DNA from: Tetraselmis striata
Lineage: Eukaryota; Chlorophyta; Chlorodendrophyceae; Chlorodendrales; Chlorodendraceae
DNA: 64,000 bases
Reading direction: 5' to 3'
Assembly: GCA_006384855.1 (NCBI GenBank)
Contig: VCJN01000094.1
Location: 50,022 to 114,021 of the forward strand
The notes beneath the pieces were generated by a model, which had not been told where the DNA came from, did no database searches, and worked only from the letters and a program-made list of their open reading frames with translations. Positions 16,906-26,818 of this stretch are shown one piece after another; within the stretch, counting starts at the first letter, position 1, and each line of letters starts with the position of its first letter. Position numbers and translations under genes: made by a program.

Positions 16906-17523
16906 CCCGCACGCCATGTACGGGTGCAGATGCGGCTACTAAAAGAAACCGCGCCACAAGAAAGTGGTCGCTCAATTTGATACGAAGATACAACGAAACC
17001 TAAGAAAGTGCGGCTACAGACCCCCTGAAGTCACTATCTTTCTTTTCATAGGTGCGTCGGCCACCCTTACTTGTTATACGATATATTATTTTTTACATCA
17101 TGGCTTTAACATATGCGCACTACAAACAGAACTAACCGCAGCTATGAAAGGTGCCAGCAAAAGAGAGACAGAAGCCTGAAACCAAGGTCGAGCAGGAGGC
17201 CAACGAACCAAGAGCCAAGGGAGAGCCAAGGGAACCACGAAGTCGCCAAGCTGCCAGGAACCAAAGGGACCCCCGCCCCGGGGTAGGCCATCCGCCGCGG
17301 CGAGAACTCTTGCCGCCAATGACCCGGGTCATAGCAACACATGCCGACGAGCGACACGACGCAGGCGCAGGAGCACCATCACGTGTCGCGCGCGCGGCCG
17401 CGACCCCGCCAAGAACGTTGTCTGCAAGTGCCATGTTGATGAGCAAGGAGAATCCTTACCCGTACTTGTTATATTTGCACTATAGGCACCGTCAGAATGA
17501 AACGTCTCGAACATGCAATAATC

Positions 17524-17917
17524 GAGTCTGGTTTTGCCAAAAAGAATGCAGAGGCTCTTACACCGAAGAATCACCGTTTTAAGGCTAGGAAAGCTCAGCG
17601 AAAGGGGGGAAAGTCGGAGGAGGAGCCTGCAGGGCGGAAACGGAAAACGGGAGGGCGCTGCCGAAGGCATCGAGCTGAAAGATAGCAGGCGAACTGGTGG
17701 TGGGTGTCCTAATTAGCTTCCCGGCCGGGAGCGCATGGCTCGCGGGCGATGGGGCAGCCCGAGTGCTGGAATCTGATTCATGGTACCGGTAACTTATTAA
17801 CCGGTTGAAACCACCGACAGACAGTGCGGGTCGCAATAGAACAGGTAAATTATTAAGAAACCCCATAAACGACGAGTTGAGATCATTTAAAACATTCAAT
17901 TGAGTCTGGTTTTGCCA
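17524..17917 (+). mobile_element. Dispersed repeat B, copy 1, with possible target-site duplication
   Basis: 17655-17885 matches 24983-25195 (shared blocks GCTGCCGAAGGCA, CCCGGCCGGGAGCGCATGGC, CGGTTGAAACCACC and AAACCCCAT). The segment is flanked by the 16-nt direct repeat GAGTCTGGTTTTGCCA at 17524-17539 and 17902-17917, which looks like a target-site duplication of a retroposed element. It codes for nothing I recognise. Confidence 0.55.
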
Positions 17918-18310
17918 GGTAAACGAGATTCGTTTACGAATGCGAGCGTGGGCAGTCGGCAGGCGTGCCGACCATCGGACGATTCAGGCAGAAGATGTCT
18001 TGAGTTGTAGAAAGGTCTCGCGCGGAGAGGTTAGGAACCTCGATCGAGGCGCAGGCGCAGAACACACGCGGATGGGAGATGGTGGCGGCGCGAACGCCGG
18101 CGCGACATAGGCCGGACGTATCGCGAAATAATCAAGTAATCATGCAGTATTAGCCGCCCGCCGTGGCGGCGTGCGACACGAACCGGAACTGTAGCATCTA
18201 GGCCACTAGGTACGGGCAGGTTGGCGACGAGTGCCCAGCAGAGCGGCATAGGTAAGACAAATACGAGCTGCGCGCGCGGGCGGGCGATCTCGCTGCGTAC
18301 ATTATATGCA

Positions 18311-18315
18311 GGTGA
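18311..18315 (+). other. Target-site duplication, left copy (GGTGA)
   Basis: GGTGA directly precedes the 5' LTR and is repeated directly after the 3' LTR at 23857-23861. Confidence 0.9.
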
Positions 18316-18667
18316 TGTTAGGGTTGCGCCTAGCGCCTACCCTAATACCACCTGCGACGTTTTATGGCCAAGTAATCTTACTGTTGTACTGCTGATATTT
18401 CAGCACGCGTATTATGTACTGGTACGGCCACAACCAGGCGCCAGTAATAAATATTCCTTGTAACATAAATACAGTACGCGCTACAACTCCTAAATCATCA
18501 GGATAGCGCTACTAGCTGCCTGTCCGCGGTGCCCAGTTGGACCGCTATAGGATAAATATCCAATGCCACCAGCATGTTGTAAGAGATTACATTCTGCAAC
18601 CAACTCAATTCGCCAAACGCTACGAGTAAGAGCCCTGTTTCACTAAGTACTGCCACGAGTACTTACA
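18316..18667 (+). repeat. 5' LTR, 352 bp
   Basis: Begins TGTTAGGG and ends TTACA. It matches 23505-23856 except at five positions. It should hold the element promoter. Confidence 0.97.
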
Positions 18668-18668
18668 C

Positions 18669-18686
18669 TGGTTTCGGCTTCCTGTT
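18669..18686 (+). promoter_or_regulatory. Likely primer-binding site
   Basis: TGGTTTCGGCTTCCTGT starts with the TGG that pairs with a tRNA CCA end, one base after the LTR. The primer tRNA was not identified. Confidence 0.6.
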
Positions 18687-18821
18687 ACGATCCATCTCCA
18701 CCTGCCGACCCACCGCGACCTGCTCTCGCACGCACGACGATACATTCGCGATTTCGCAGGTCCTATCGACCCTTGGTAACGATTCTGTACCCTTCAACCT
18801 TTATCCGAAGTCGCTGTCGCC

Positions 18822-19384
18822 ATGGCATCGCACCGGAGCGCCCGTCAAGCCGGTTACCCTCCCGGTGGTCCACCCGCCGAGCAGTCTATGCGTCAAATTG
18901 TCGAGAAGAAGATGCTGGAAGCCCGCGTTGTGGCGCCAACCCAGAACATCTCTCGCAAGCTCGCCGACGTTCATGATGTCCAAGCAGTCAAGGCCTTTCT
19001 GGAGAACTACGCGCGACACGGCAAGACCCGTCGGAGACTACGCGCGTGACATCGGCGCCAAGCCGAGCGACCCCAAGATAGCTACATGTTGTGTCGACTT
19101 GCAGCGCAAGCTACAAGCCGCATTTGCCTTGTTGCATAATGAACCTTCGCTGTGCCTGAGTACTTGCAAGTGCAACGTATTTTGCAGGTGATTCCCAAGC
19201 ACGAAAGAGCCGGGGTGCAAAAGATGGCTAACCACGCCAACGAGACTGTCTCGACTCAGAGTAAGTCCATGCAAAATACATGCAGTGGCAGCTAATAAGC
19301 TAGCCAAGCAAGTCGACAAGATCGACTTACACAAAAACAAATGACGGTGTTGAGCAAAATGCCAACCTGTGCCTCTCAATGTAA
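18822..19384 (+). pseudogene. gag remnant
   Basis: ATG at 18822 opens a frame (MASHRSARQAGYPPGG...) that stops at 19049. The neighbouring frame continues the likely protein (VGDYARDIGAKPSDPKI) to 19191, so a frameshift splits it. No zinc knuckle is seen. At roughly 120 codons it is much shorter than a normal Ty3 gag, so part appears deleted. Base composition is GC-rich, unlike the AT-rich pol that follows. Confidence 0.5.
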
Positions 19385-21385
19385 TTGAGACAATCGACAT
19401 TGACATGTCGCCGAGTCCATGCAAAGAAATTGCATGTGAGTCCATGCAAACATGCATGCACTGCCAAACTGCCCGCTCAGCCCCTGCATGAGATCGAGGA
19501 TACAGATGTCGATATGGTTGAGCATTGCGCTCCCGCGGCACTGAACCCCTCCGACTCACAACCTGAGCATGAAGCTCATGGGTGTTCCTGTGCTCATTCA
19601 CACCTCGTTGCCGACATCGAGGACGAGACAGGGTGCAGAGAAAATGTCGACAAAAATGTCAAAGACAAAAAGACGCATGCTAAACTGCATGCCAAACTGA
19701 CTATCATGCAAAAGAGATCTCGAGTGCGCAGAATGCGTACCAAAAACAATAATCAAAAGAATGACACTGAAATTGACAAATATGCAAAACCAAATGCATG
19801 TCCAACTGACTCTGTTGTGTTTGACCAAGCAGAATTCAAGAGACTGAATTATGCCTATGGTCCAGTCACTTTTGATGCCTGTGCCTCAGCATATGATGCT
19901 GTCTGTTCAGATTATTGCAGTGCTGAAAAACCATTTCTGCAACAAGATATCAAAGGTAAAACTGTGTTCATCAATCCAGTGTATGATGACACAGCCCTGC
20001 CTATCTTGCAGCATTTTGAGATGCAAAGACAAGAGTCACCTTTTGACACAAGAGGTATTATTGTTATGCCCAGATGGTCCTCACAATTAGGACAATCCTG
20101 GAAACCACTGCTTTCAAAATATAAGAAAATTCATAGCTACCCGCCTGGAACATATCTGTTTCACACACCCAGTTCAGCGACTGATACTGAACCTATGGGA
20201 CCCACTGAGTGGTATGTTGATGTCTACCTGGCTGACTACACTGTTGAGGAACGTTCAGCCCAGGCAATTAATGACGTCGTTACCACTGAGGAACTCAAAA
20301 CCATGCTGGCTGAACAGCAAGGTAAGGAATATAAACCAAAAGCCACAAAGTCCCACCAGTCACGTATGATGACAGAAAAATGTTTTGTTACCAGCAAGTC
20401 TGATCATGACTTATTGCTATTACACCCAACATGTGCTGAATTTAATATAACACCTTCCGTACTGGTTGACAGCGGTGCTACTTTGAACTTTGCCAGCACC
20501 AAGTATGTCAAAGAAAATAAAATACCAACTACACCACTTCAAAACAAAGTAAGAGTTATTCTTGCTGATGGTAGAATGGTTCTCGCCTCACAAAAAATCA
20601 CCCTTGAATTAAATATCAACAATTACACAATACCCATTGACTTCACAGTCACACCGTTACAACATAATTTCAATCTGGTTTTAGGGATGCAATTCCTGAA
20701 ACAACACAACCCACATGTTGATTGGGAATCTGGTCTGATGACATTTTCCACAGGACTAAAAGTCCAATGCCAAACAGAGCCCCGCCAGGCTAATGTCAGA
20801 ATGGTTCATGCTAATGCCATGGCCAGAGAAATTGCCAAGCATGATCCTGACACAGTTTATTTCTGCGCCATTGTTAAACAATACAATGCCACCAAAGAGA
20901 GTGATGAGCTCGATATTGATGATGAGATAAATACAATTGACACTGACCAGTCTGCAGCTTATACCGCTCAGATCAGAGACTTATTGCGAAAGCATAAACC
21001 AATATGCTCTCCGCTTGACAACCTTCCACAATTACGCCCTGGTCTTGATCATGAGATCCCTCTTGTTCCTGATGCTCAAGTTCCTGCAGGAAAAATATAC
21101 AGATTATCACCTGCAGAATTAGAGGAACTAAGAACACAACTGAATTCTTTTCTTGAGAAACAGTTTATACAGGAGTCCTTCTCTCCATATGCAGCTCCTG
21201 TTCTCTTCGCCCGCAAGGCCAATGGCGGTCTGCGCATGTGCATTGACTACCGTCAATTGAATAAGTACACCAAAAAGGTTGAGTTCCCTGTTCCACCTGC
21301 TGATGCATTACTTGATATGCTATCTGGTGCTATTGTCTATTCAGCTCTTGATCTCGCCTTAGGTTATCACCAACTTCGGAATTAA
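19385..21385 (+). CDS. pol: Ty3 pol, part 1: methylase-like domain, protease, truncated RT
   Basis: An open frame of 666 codons. A basic, low-complexity N-terminal part is followed at about 19814-20250 by a domain like phage/bacterial adenine-N6 methylase: TFDACAS, then VFINPVYDD where the catalytic (D/N)PP(Y/F) would be, then IIVMPRWSS and GPTEWYVDVY. The aspartic protease motif LVDSGAT is at 20462-20482. RT begins near 21050 with YRLSPAELEEL, RMCIDYRQLN and YSALDLALGYHQLR, then hits TAA at 21383. RT fingers are present but the palm with YxDD is absent. The AT-rich codon use contrasts with flanking DNA. The methylase-like identity is from pattern only, and NPVY suggests no catalysis. Confidence 0.85.
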   Translation: MRQSTLTCRRVHAKKLHVSPCKHACTAKLPAQPLHEIEDTDVDMVEHCAPAALNPSDSQPEHEAHGCSCAHSHLVADIEDETGCRENVDKNVKDKKTHAKLHAKLTIMQKRSRVRRMRTKNNNQKNDTEIDKYAKPNACPTDSVVFDQAEFKRLNYAYGPVTFDACASAYDAVCSDYCSAEKPFLQQDIKGKTVFINPVYDDTALPILQHFEMQRQESPFDTRGIIVMPRWSSQLGQSWKPLLSKYKKIHSYPPGTYLFHTPSSATDTEPMGPTEWYVDVYLADYTVEERSAQAINDVVTTEELKTMLAEQQGKEYKPKATKSHQSRMMTEKCFVTSKSDHDLLLLHPTCAEFNITPSVLVDSGATLNFASTKYVKENKIPTTPLQNKVRVILADGRMVLASQKITLELNINNYTIPIDFTVTPLQHNFNLVLGMQFLKQHNPHVDWESGLMTFSTGLKVQCQTEPRQANVRMVHANAMAREIAKHDPDTVYFCAIVKQYNATKESDELDIDDEINTIDTDQSAAYTAQIRDLLRKHKPICSPLDNLPQLRPGLDHEIPLVPDAQVPAGKIYRLSPAELEELRTQLNSFLEKQFIQESFSPYAAPVLFARKANGGLRMCIDYRQLNKYTKKVEFPVPPADALLDMLSGAIVYSALDLALGYHQLRN

Positions 21386-21394
21386 TCCACCTGA

Positions 21395-23383
21395 TGTCCC
21401 GCCAGCAAATATGCCTTAGGTGCAGTTCTGCTCCAGGCTAATGCTGATGGCCACTTACACCCCTGCAGCTATTATGCAAAGACATTGCAGGCTGCACAAA
21501 CAAATTATCCCACCTATGACCAAGAGCTCTTGGGTGTGGTATGTGCTCTGAAAGAATGGCGCTGCTACTTGGAAGGCAGTCGCCGTATTACAGTTATAAC
21601 TGACCATGCCACATTGAGGCATTTGCCTACACAGGAAGGACTAGGCAGACGCCATGCCCTATGGTTACATGAAATTTCACCATACATGGCAGTCAACCCA
21701 CAGACTAATGAACCTGTGTTGCAGATATTATATCGCAAAGGCGCTGACAATGAGGCTGATGCTCTCTCTCGCCGCCCTGACTTGCATTATGCATTGACTG
21801 AATATGAAAACCAGCTGGTCGAAGCTGACCTTGAACAAATGCAGGACTATTTGTCAGCAATGTCCGCCTTGCAGATTGACAGCAAGCTAATAAACAAGAT
21901 CAAAGCTGCCTACATCACTGATGTTGCCTACAGTCATGGACGCACCCCCAACGGTGTGCGACAAGATGAGACTGATGGTCTCTACTACATGGCAGATAAG
22001 GTCTGTATACCCAATGATTCTGAACTGAGAAAACTCATCATTGAGGAGTATCATGTTGGTAATGGACACCCCAACCATACCCGCACTCTTGCCAACATAC
22101 TGCGTATGTTTTGGTGGCCACGCATGAATACCACAGTCAAGCATTACTGCAAACACTGTGATACTTGCGTTAGAATCAAAGCAGCTACCACCAAGCCTCA
22201 TGGTTCTTTATTTCCCTTGCCAAAGGCAACCAAGCCTTGGGAGATAATCTCAATGGATTTTATAACCAACTTACCTGAGGTGGATGGCTATGATGCTATT
22301 GCTACGTTTGTTGATACATTCACCAAACAGTCACATTTTGTGCCATGCAATATTAAGATTGATGCGACACAGCTGGCCAGATTATATTTGGACAATATTT
22401 ACAGACACCATGGTCTCAGCAGATGTATCATCTCTGACAGAGATCCCAGGTTCACTTCAGTGTTCTGGAAATCATTGTTTACAGCTCTGCAAACTAAGCT
22501 AAATATTTCCAGCGCTTATCACCCGCAAACTGACGGTCAAACTGAACGCACCCACAGAACTATTGAGCAAATATTACGTGCGTTTGTTCACAAGCAACAT
22601 GACTCTTGGTTAAGTCATTTGGCTCTTGCTGAATTTTCTTACAACAATTCAGTCCATTCAGCAACACATTATGCCCCTTTTGAGGCAATTTATGGCATGA
22701 TGCCACTGACACCACCTGATCTGATTGCTACTGCCAACCAAGATGCACGCAACACAGTTGCAAATATTCAAGATATTCACATGTTGATTACTGAGCAACT
22801 GAAGCTTGCTGATGAATATCAAAAGGTCTATGCCGACCGCAAAACCAGCCCTGTTGAGTTCGCAGAAGGAGACAAAGTCTGGCTCTCAACGGAGCACTTG
22901 CTCATACGCAACCAGCCGGCGCGCAAGTTCCGACAGCGCTACATCGGCCCCTACCCGGTCACAGCCAAGATCTCCAGCCAGGCGTATCGTCTGCGCCTGC
23001 CACCAACGTTCGACTGCCACAATGTGTTTCACATCAGTCGACTGCGCCAGTGCGTCAACCCAGATGCACAGCCCGATACAATACCGTCCAGTGTGGAGCC
23101 CCCTGTCGACGAGTTCGTCGTTGAACGCGTGCTCGATTTCTCTATCGAGCGCCGCGAGGATCTGTACAAGCGAGGACTCTGCCTCGTCTTTCTGGTGCGT
23201 TGGCTGAACTACGACTCAAGTCATGACAGCTGGGAGCCATACAGCGCGCTGCGACGTGTCGAGGCGCTACACGATTTCGCGAGGACGAGCCGACATCTGC
23301 AAGACACGCTACGCTCAAAGGAATACGCCAACCTGCGAGCGCGCCACCCGTCGCGTTTTCCAGAGTCCATCCCGGAGCGTTGA
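21395..23383 (+). CDS. pol: Ty3 pol, part 2: RNase H, integrase, chromodomain
   Basis: Open from just after an in-frame TGA (21392-21394) to TGA at 23383. It starts inside RNase H (SKYALGAVLLQ; TYDQELLGVVCALKEWRCYL; TDHATLRHL). The integrase zinc-binding HHCC module follows (HVGNGHPNHTRT... HYCKHCDTCVRIKA, about 22050-22180). The catalytic core has D (SMDFITNLPE, 22253), D (IISDRDPRF, 22437) and E (YHPQTDGQTERT, 22545). A C-terminal chromodomain (FVVERVLDF... FLVRWLNYDSSHDSWEP, 23110-23280) probably steers integration to modified chromatin. There is no start codon of its own, so it represents the 3' part of a pol interrupted by the RT deletion. GC content rises sharply at about 22,860 within the frame. 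Confidence 0.93.
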   Translation, partial: CPASKYALGAVLLQANADGHLHPCSYYAKTLQAAQTNYPTYDQELLGVVCALKEWRCYLEGSRRITVITDHATLRHLPTQEGLGRRHALWLHEISPYMAVNPQTNEPVLQILYRKGADNEADALSRRPDLHYALTEYENQLVEADLEQMQDYLSAMSALQIDSKLINKIKAAYITDVAYSHGRTPNGVRQDETDGLYYMADKVCIPNDSELRKLIIEEYHVGNGHPNHTRTLANILRMFWWPRMNTTVKHYCKHCDTCVRIKAATTKPHGSLFPLPKATKPWEIISMDFITNLPEVDGYDAIATFVDTFTKQSHFVPCNIKIDATQLARLYLDNIYRHHGLSRCIISDRDPRFTSVFWKSLFTALQTKLNISSAYHPQTDGQTERTHRTIEQILRAFVHKQHDSWLSHLALAEFSYNNSVHSATHYAPFEAIYGMMPLTPPDLIATANQDARNTVANIQDIHMLITEQLKLADEYQKVYADRKTSPVEFAEGDKVWLSTEHLLIRNQPARKFRQRYIGPYPVTAKISSQAYRLRLPPTFDCHNVFHISRLRQCVNPDAQPDTIPSSVEPPVDEFVVERVLDFSIERREDLYKRGLCLVFLVRWLNYDSSHDSWEPYSALRRVEALHDFARTSRHLQDTLRSKEYANLRARHPSRFPESIPER

Positions 23384-23491
23384 CACCGTACTGTTGCTGT
23401 TGCTGTTGCTATATCACGCTTCCACCGCCAACCGACATCTGCGCCAGGCCTTCGACGACGCGAAAAGACACTTTCCAGTTCGTCATTTATC

Positions 23492-23503
23492 AGAGGGGTG
23501 GGA
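23492..23503 (+). promoter_or_regulatory. Polypurine tract
   Basis: AGAGGGGTGGGA immediately before the 3' LTR; primer of plus-strand synthesis in LTR elements. Confidence 0.75.
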
Positions 23504-23504
23504 A

Positions 23505-23856
23505 TGTTAGGGTTGCGCCTAGCGACTACCCTAATACCACCTGCGACGTTTTATGGCCAAGTAATCTTACTGTTGTACTGCTGATATTTCAGCACGCGTA
23601 TTATGTACTGGTACGGCCACAACCAGGCGCCAGTAATAAACATTCCTTGTAACATAAATACAGTACGCGCTACAACTCCTAAATCATCAGGATAGCGCTA
23701 CTAGCTGCCTGTCCGCGGTGCCCAGTTGGACCGCTATAGGATAAATATCCAATGCCACCAGCATGTTGTAAGAGATTACATTCAGCAACCAACTCAATTC
23801 GCCAAACGCTACGAGTAAGAGCCATGTTTCACTAAGTACGGCCACGAGTACTTACA
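23505..23856 (+). repeat. 3' LTR, 352 bp
   Basis: Same length and ends as the 5' LTR, with five substitutions and no indel. Confidence 0.97.
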
Positions 23857-23861
23857 GGTGA
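23857..23861 (+). other. Target-site duplication, right copy (GGTGA)
   Basis: Matches 18311-18315 exactly. Confidence 0.9.
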
Positions 23862-24982
23862 AGTACGGTACGACGTTGTACACGACGCGCAATGGTTACT
23901 ATGCACATGTACCGGCGGTGTACATTACGAGGGCGGTGGATACATGACCCCGCGCGACAACAGCGATGTACGGCCGCTGCTATCACCAACGACGGCCGTC
24001 TCGCTCGCCGCCTCGCACGAGGGCCGGCACCTCAAACGCATAGCGCATCGGGGCGCGGGCACATGGGGCCCAATGTGTCCGTCAACGACGTACTACCGGG
24101 TCTGATGTGTGTTGGGCGGGTCAGTTGCCGGCGACGTTGCAGACGACCCGCCGACTCGGGAAGTTGGCGGCGCGCATCGCATAGTGTGGCGAGGCGGCCG
24201 CCGTTGCTGCACTAGGGACGGCTGTCGCCCACCTCACACGCCGCAGACCTACGCGGTGACGCCACATAATGCAAAGGTCGCGTTAAGTGACGGGCCGGGC
24301 TGCCCCGCCCCGGCGACGGGCAACTCGAGTTGTCAAAGGTGGGGTGTCGTGACGTCGGGAACATGTTGGCCAGCGTAGAGACTATGCTGATAGCCTACGC
24401 CGGCCCGTGACCTTGCCATTGTTGTCGGGACGAGGGTAATGACGAGGCGGCCGCCGATGTTGCACCAGCGACGGCTGCCGAGGTTCCAAACCTGCCGTCG
24501 GACAACGGTAGTTACGGTAACCACGAGGCGTCGAGCACGCCAGGTGGTAGAGCTGCTCCCCCCCCCCCCCCCCCCCCCCCCCGGGCGGGAAACTGCATGT
24601 TGTCGTGGTCCTTGTGACGACGACGTTGCAGTAGGAGGCGTCGGAGACGCGCCGGAGCGAGCCTATGGCCTCAACGCCCGTGCTACGACTCGTCTTCGGG
24701 TGTTGAGGTTTAAACCCCAGATGGGGACTACCCCCCATACCCGTGCGCATCGCGCCATCCGAAAACGTCCTAGCTGCAAAGCCATGACCACAACGGACTG
24801 CGACTTCGGGCGCACGAGTCTGGAAACCCGCAGTACTGAGGGGTTGCCTATCGCTGCCAATGATGTCACGCATGTGCATGATGGCATGATGACTCCATCA
24901 CTACTAACCAGGTCGGAAAAGAACCTCGGAGCAGACTTCATCAGCCTCTACGACCCTCGCGCGCTCAATCTAAGTACGCGAA
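23862..24982. other. GC-rich intergenic DNA without recognised gene
   Basis: GC-rich DNA with a repeated GAGGCGGCCGCCG(A/T)TG(T/C)TGCAC block (near 24190 and 24445) and a 25-nt poly-C at 24558-24582. Open frames on both strands are compositional and show no family motif. Confidence 0.5.
24558..24582. repeat. poly-C tract, 25 nt
   Basis: Lies in non-coding GC-rich DNA between the Ty3 element and repeat B copy 2. Confidence 0.98.
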
Positions 24983-25195
24983 GCCGCTGCCGAAGGCAGC
25001 GAGCTGGAAGATGGCAGGCTAGCTAGTGGTGAGTGTCCTAAGTAGCTCCCCGGCCGGGAGCGCATGGCTCGCGGGCGATGAGGCAGCCCATACTAAAACA
25101 TGATGGCACCGGTAACTCAACCGCCCGGTTGAAACCACCAAGATATACGGGTCGCATAGGACACTTGAATTGTTGGGAAACCCCATGAGCTAGTT
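24983..25195 (+). repeat. Dispersed repeat B, copy 2
   Basis: Matches 17655-17885 in the same orientation, with many substitutions. Both share a self-complementary CCCGGCCGGG core and an AAACCCCAT end. The two copies sit on either side of the Ty3 insertion, about 7.3 kb apart. Confidence 0.7.
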
Positions 25196-25427
25196 TAGAT
25201 AAGAACAAAACTTAGAACCCCGTGAAGACTGATAGAGCAATGTATTTTCTCCGGCGGAATCAGAATGACATACTTTACGAGCAAAACGCGCGCCGAGGCG
25301 GGAAGTGGCCACTGCAGTACGGGAACGGGCAGAATGTTTTTTGGTGATGCTATAGTATGTGATATATATATATTCAATATACTGTTTAATTATTATTCTA
25401 CAGTCGCTACACAACGACTATACTGCT

Positions 25428-25665
25428 GGTAAAAGTAAAGTTCGCCCCGGGACATCGGCCGAAGCCGCCCCAGCACTTGACCTCGTGCGCCAACTGCAGT
25501 CGTAGGTCTGGCATAGCCCATAGACCATTGCCTCATTCGAACCCCGAAGGGCTAATGCATCAACCGAGTAAACCCGGGACACGCCGGGCCGATATTGCCG
25601 AAATACATCGGCCAGGAATCGAACCCGGTACCTCTCGCACACGAGACGACCGCTCTACCGAGCGG
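25428..25665 (-). mobile_element. tRNA-derived SINE, near full length
   Basis: On the minus strand it starts with a tRNA-like head: D-arm GCTCGGTAGAGC (A box), a hairpin TCTCGTGTGCGAGA, and T-arm CCGGGTTCGATTCCTGG (B box, one G-U pair). The body follows (CCCTTCGGGGTTCGAATGAG, GACTGCAGTTGGCGCA, CGGCTTCGGCCGATGTCC) and the tail is GCGAACTTTACTTTTACC. Size, internal promoter boxes and short 3' simple repeat are typical of SINEs. The anticodon arm is not a proper 5+7+5 stem-loop, so it is not a working tRNA. Confidence 0.7.
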
Positions 25666-25889
25666 ACAAGGGATGTACCTTGTAAGGTTTTGCCGGTATT
25701 ACGGGTGCAGGTACTCGTAATCCGGACAGACGGCCTAGGCGAGCTGGGACCAGCCCGCCTATCCGCACGTTGGCCCATTTTTCAGGTCCTCATTCAATTC
25801 GCGACGTACCCCGGTACTGAATCACTGCGTCTTTGTTACGAGATGAGACAGCACCGGTACGAATATGCAGTGACGACTAAGCTCTCACG

Positions 25890-25958
25890 GCCCGGCCGGT
25901 CTCGAGCCGCCGACTTACATACTCGTAGGCACTCGCTCTACCACTGAGCGCCCTAGTC
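25890..25958 (-). mobile_element. tRNA-like head of a second SINE type or tRNA pseudogene
   Basis: Minus strand shows GCGCTCAGTGGTAGAGCGAG (D-arm and A box) and GGCTCGAGACC (B-box-like) at tRNA spacing. Anticodon and T stems do not pair, so no functional tRNA is called. Confidence 0.4.
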
Positions 25959-26078
25959 AGCATAAGTTCCCGGGTCTGATGGTGGGATCGACCAGGGAAC
26001 TCATACGAACGAGGGAGTTATTAATACTGCTGGTACCGCCGACTGCCCGTAGTCGCAATATATACTGTATTCATCGTA

Positions 26079-26312
26079 CGTCGATTTAAAATTAACTATT
26101 AATAATAAAATGTTTTATATTAATAATAAAATGTATTATTAATAACACAATAATATACTAATTAGTAGTGCAGTAATTGTAATATCAATAATCACTAATA
26201 TACTAATAATCACAATAACTGCAGTAGTAATTATATCATATATACTAATTCATAATACAATACAATAGTACAACAATACAATAATGGAATAATACAATAT
26301 GATGCTACAGTA
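26079..26312. repeat. AT-rich low-complexity region
   Basis: Made almost wholly of AATAATA, TAATATACTAAT and ACAATACAATA variants. It contrasts strongly with the GC-rich surroundings and contains no gene. Confidence 0.9.
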
Positions 26313-26818
26313 CTAGCTAGTCGCTGCTTGCGACTCTTGCCCTGGGGACAAGTGTTGGATTATACTACAACATTTGTTGTACATATCATACAAACTGTGG
26401 ATGGCCAGGACGAGAGGATCATGCCGGTCATTTCTTTTATCAGCGGCCAGTTCAGGGCCCAGCCCCAGCCTATCTAGATGCTTCGACGCCCATCCACATC
26501 GGACTGGCAGTTGACCGGTTTACAAGTGCGTTAACTGACTTGCATGAGTGACTTATATGATTGACTTACAGGTGACTTATATAAGTCATTCATGAGTGGG
26601 TCAAATGGCTGCGCGCATTTTTTAATAAGTTTGAAATATTCAAATCCATATTTGCCCACCCACGACAACGACCAGCTGCCACTATGCGCAAGACAGTGAC
26701 GCACCGGGGTCTGAATTTCGGCCCGCCGTGGCCCCCTCCTACCCCGTGAGCCTGGGCACCCGACTTCCCCAACGCTGATTCATCGGCGGGCAATGCGAAG
26801 AAGTGGATCCTGCTCCTT

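Larger units (their letters stand above)
16136..18310. other. SEC23 upstream region and repeat-rich intergenic DNA
   Basis: 16136-16600 is GC-rich and should hold the SEC23 promoter and 5' UTR. Beyond that the DNA is AT-rich and repetitive, with the SINE-like and dispersed-repeat pieces listed separately. A charged open frame at 17151-17582 has no recognisable similarity and ends inside a repeat, so I do not call it a gene. Confidence 0.5.
18316..23856 (+). mobile_element. Ty3/gypsy chromovirus LTR retrotransposon, RT-deleted
   Basis: Complete structural frame: two 352-bp TG...CA LTRs, 5-bp target-site duplication GGTGA, a TGG primer-binding start one base after the 5' LTR, and a purine tract before the 3' LTR. 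The order protease - RT - RNase H - integrase - chromodomain is that of Ty3/gypsy chromoviruses. The LTRs differ at 5 of 352 positions, so insertion is fairly recent. The coding part is broken: gag is only a remnant, and the RT core from after GYHQLR to the start of RNase H is gone. The element cannot therefore transpose by itself; helper elements could mobilise it. Confidence 0.97.

Noticed and set aside
17151-17582. Charged 143-codon ORF
   Set aside because: Low-complexity KPE/R-rich start, runs into repeat DNA, no homology recognised.
25600-25660. Possible tRNA gene on the minus strand
   Set aside because: D- and T-arms are good but the anticodon arm is a 5-bp stem with a 4-base loop and there is no matching acceptor stem, so it is a SINE head.
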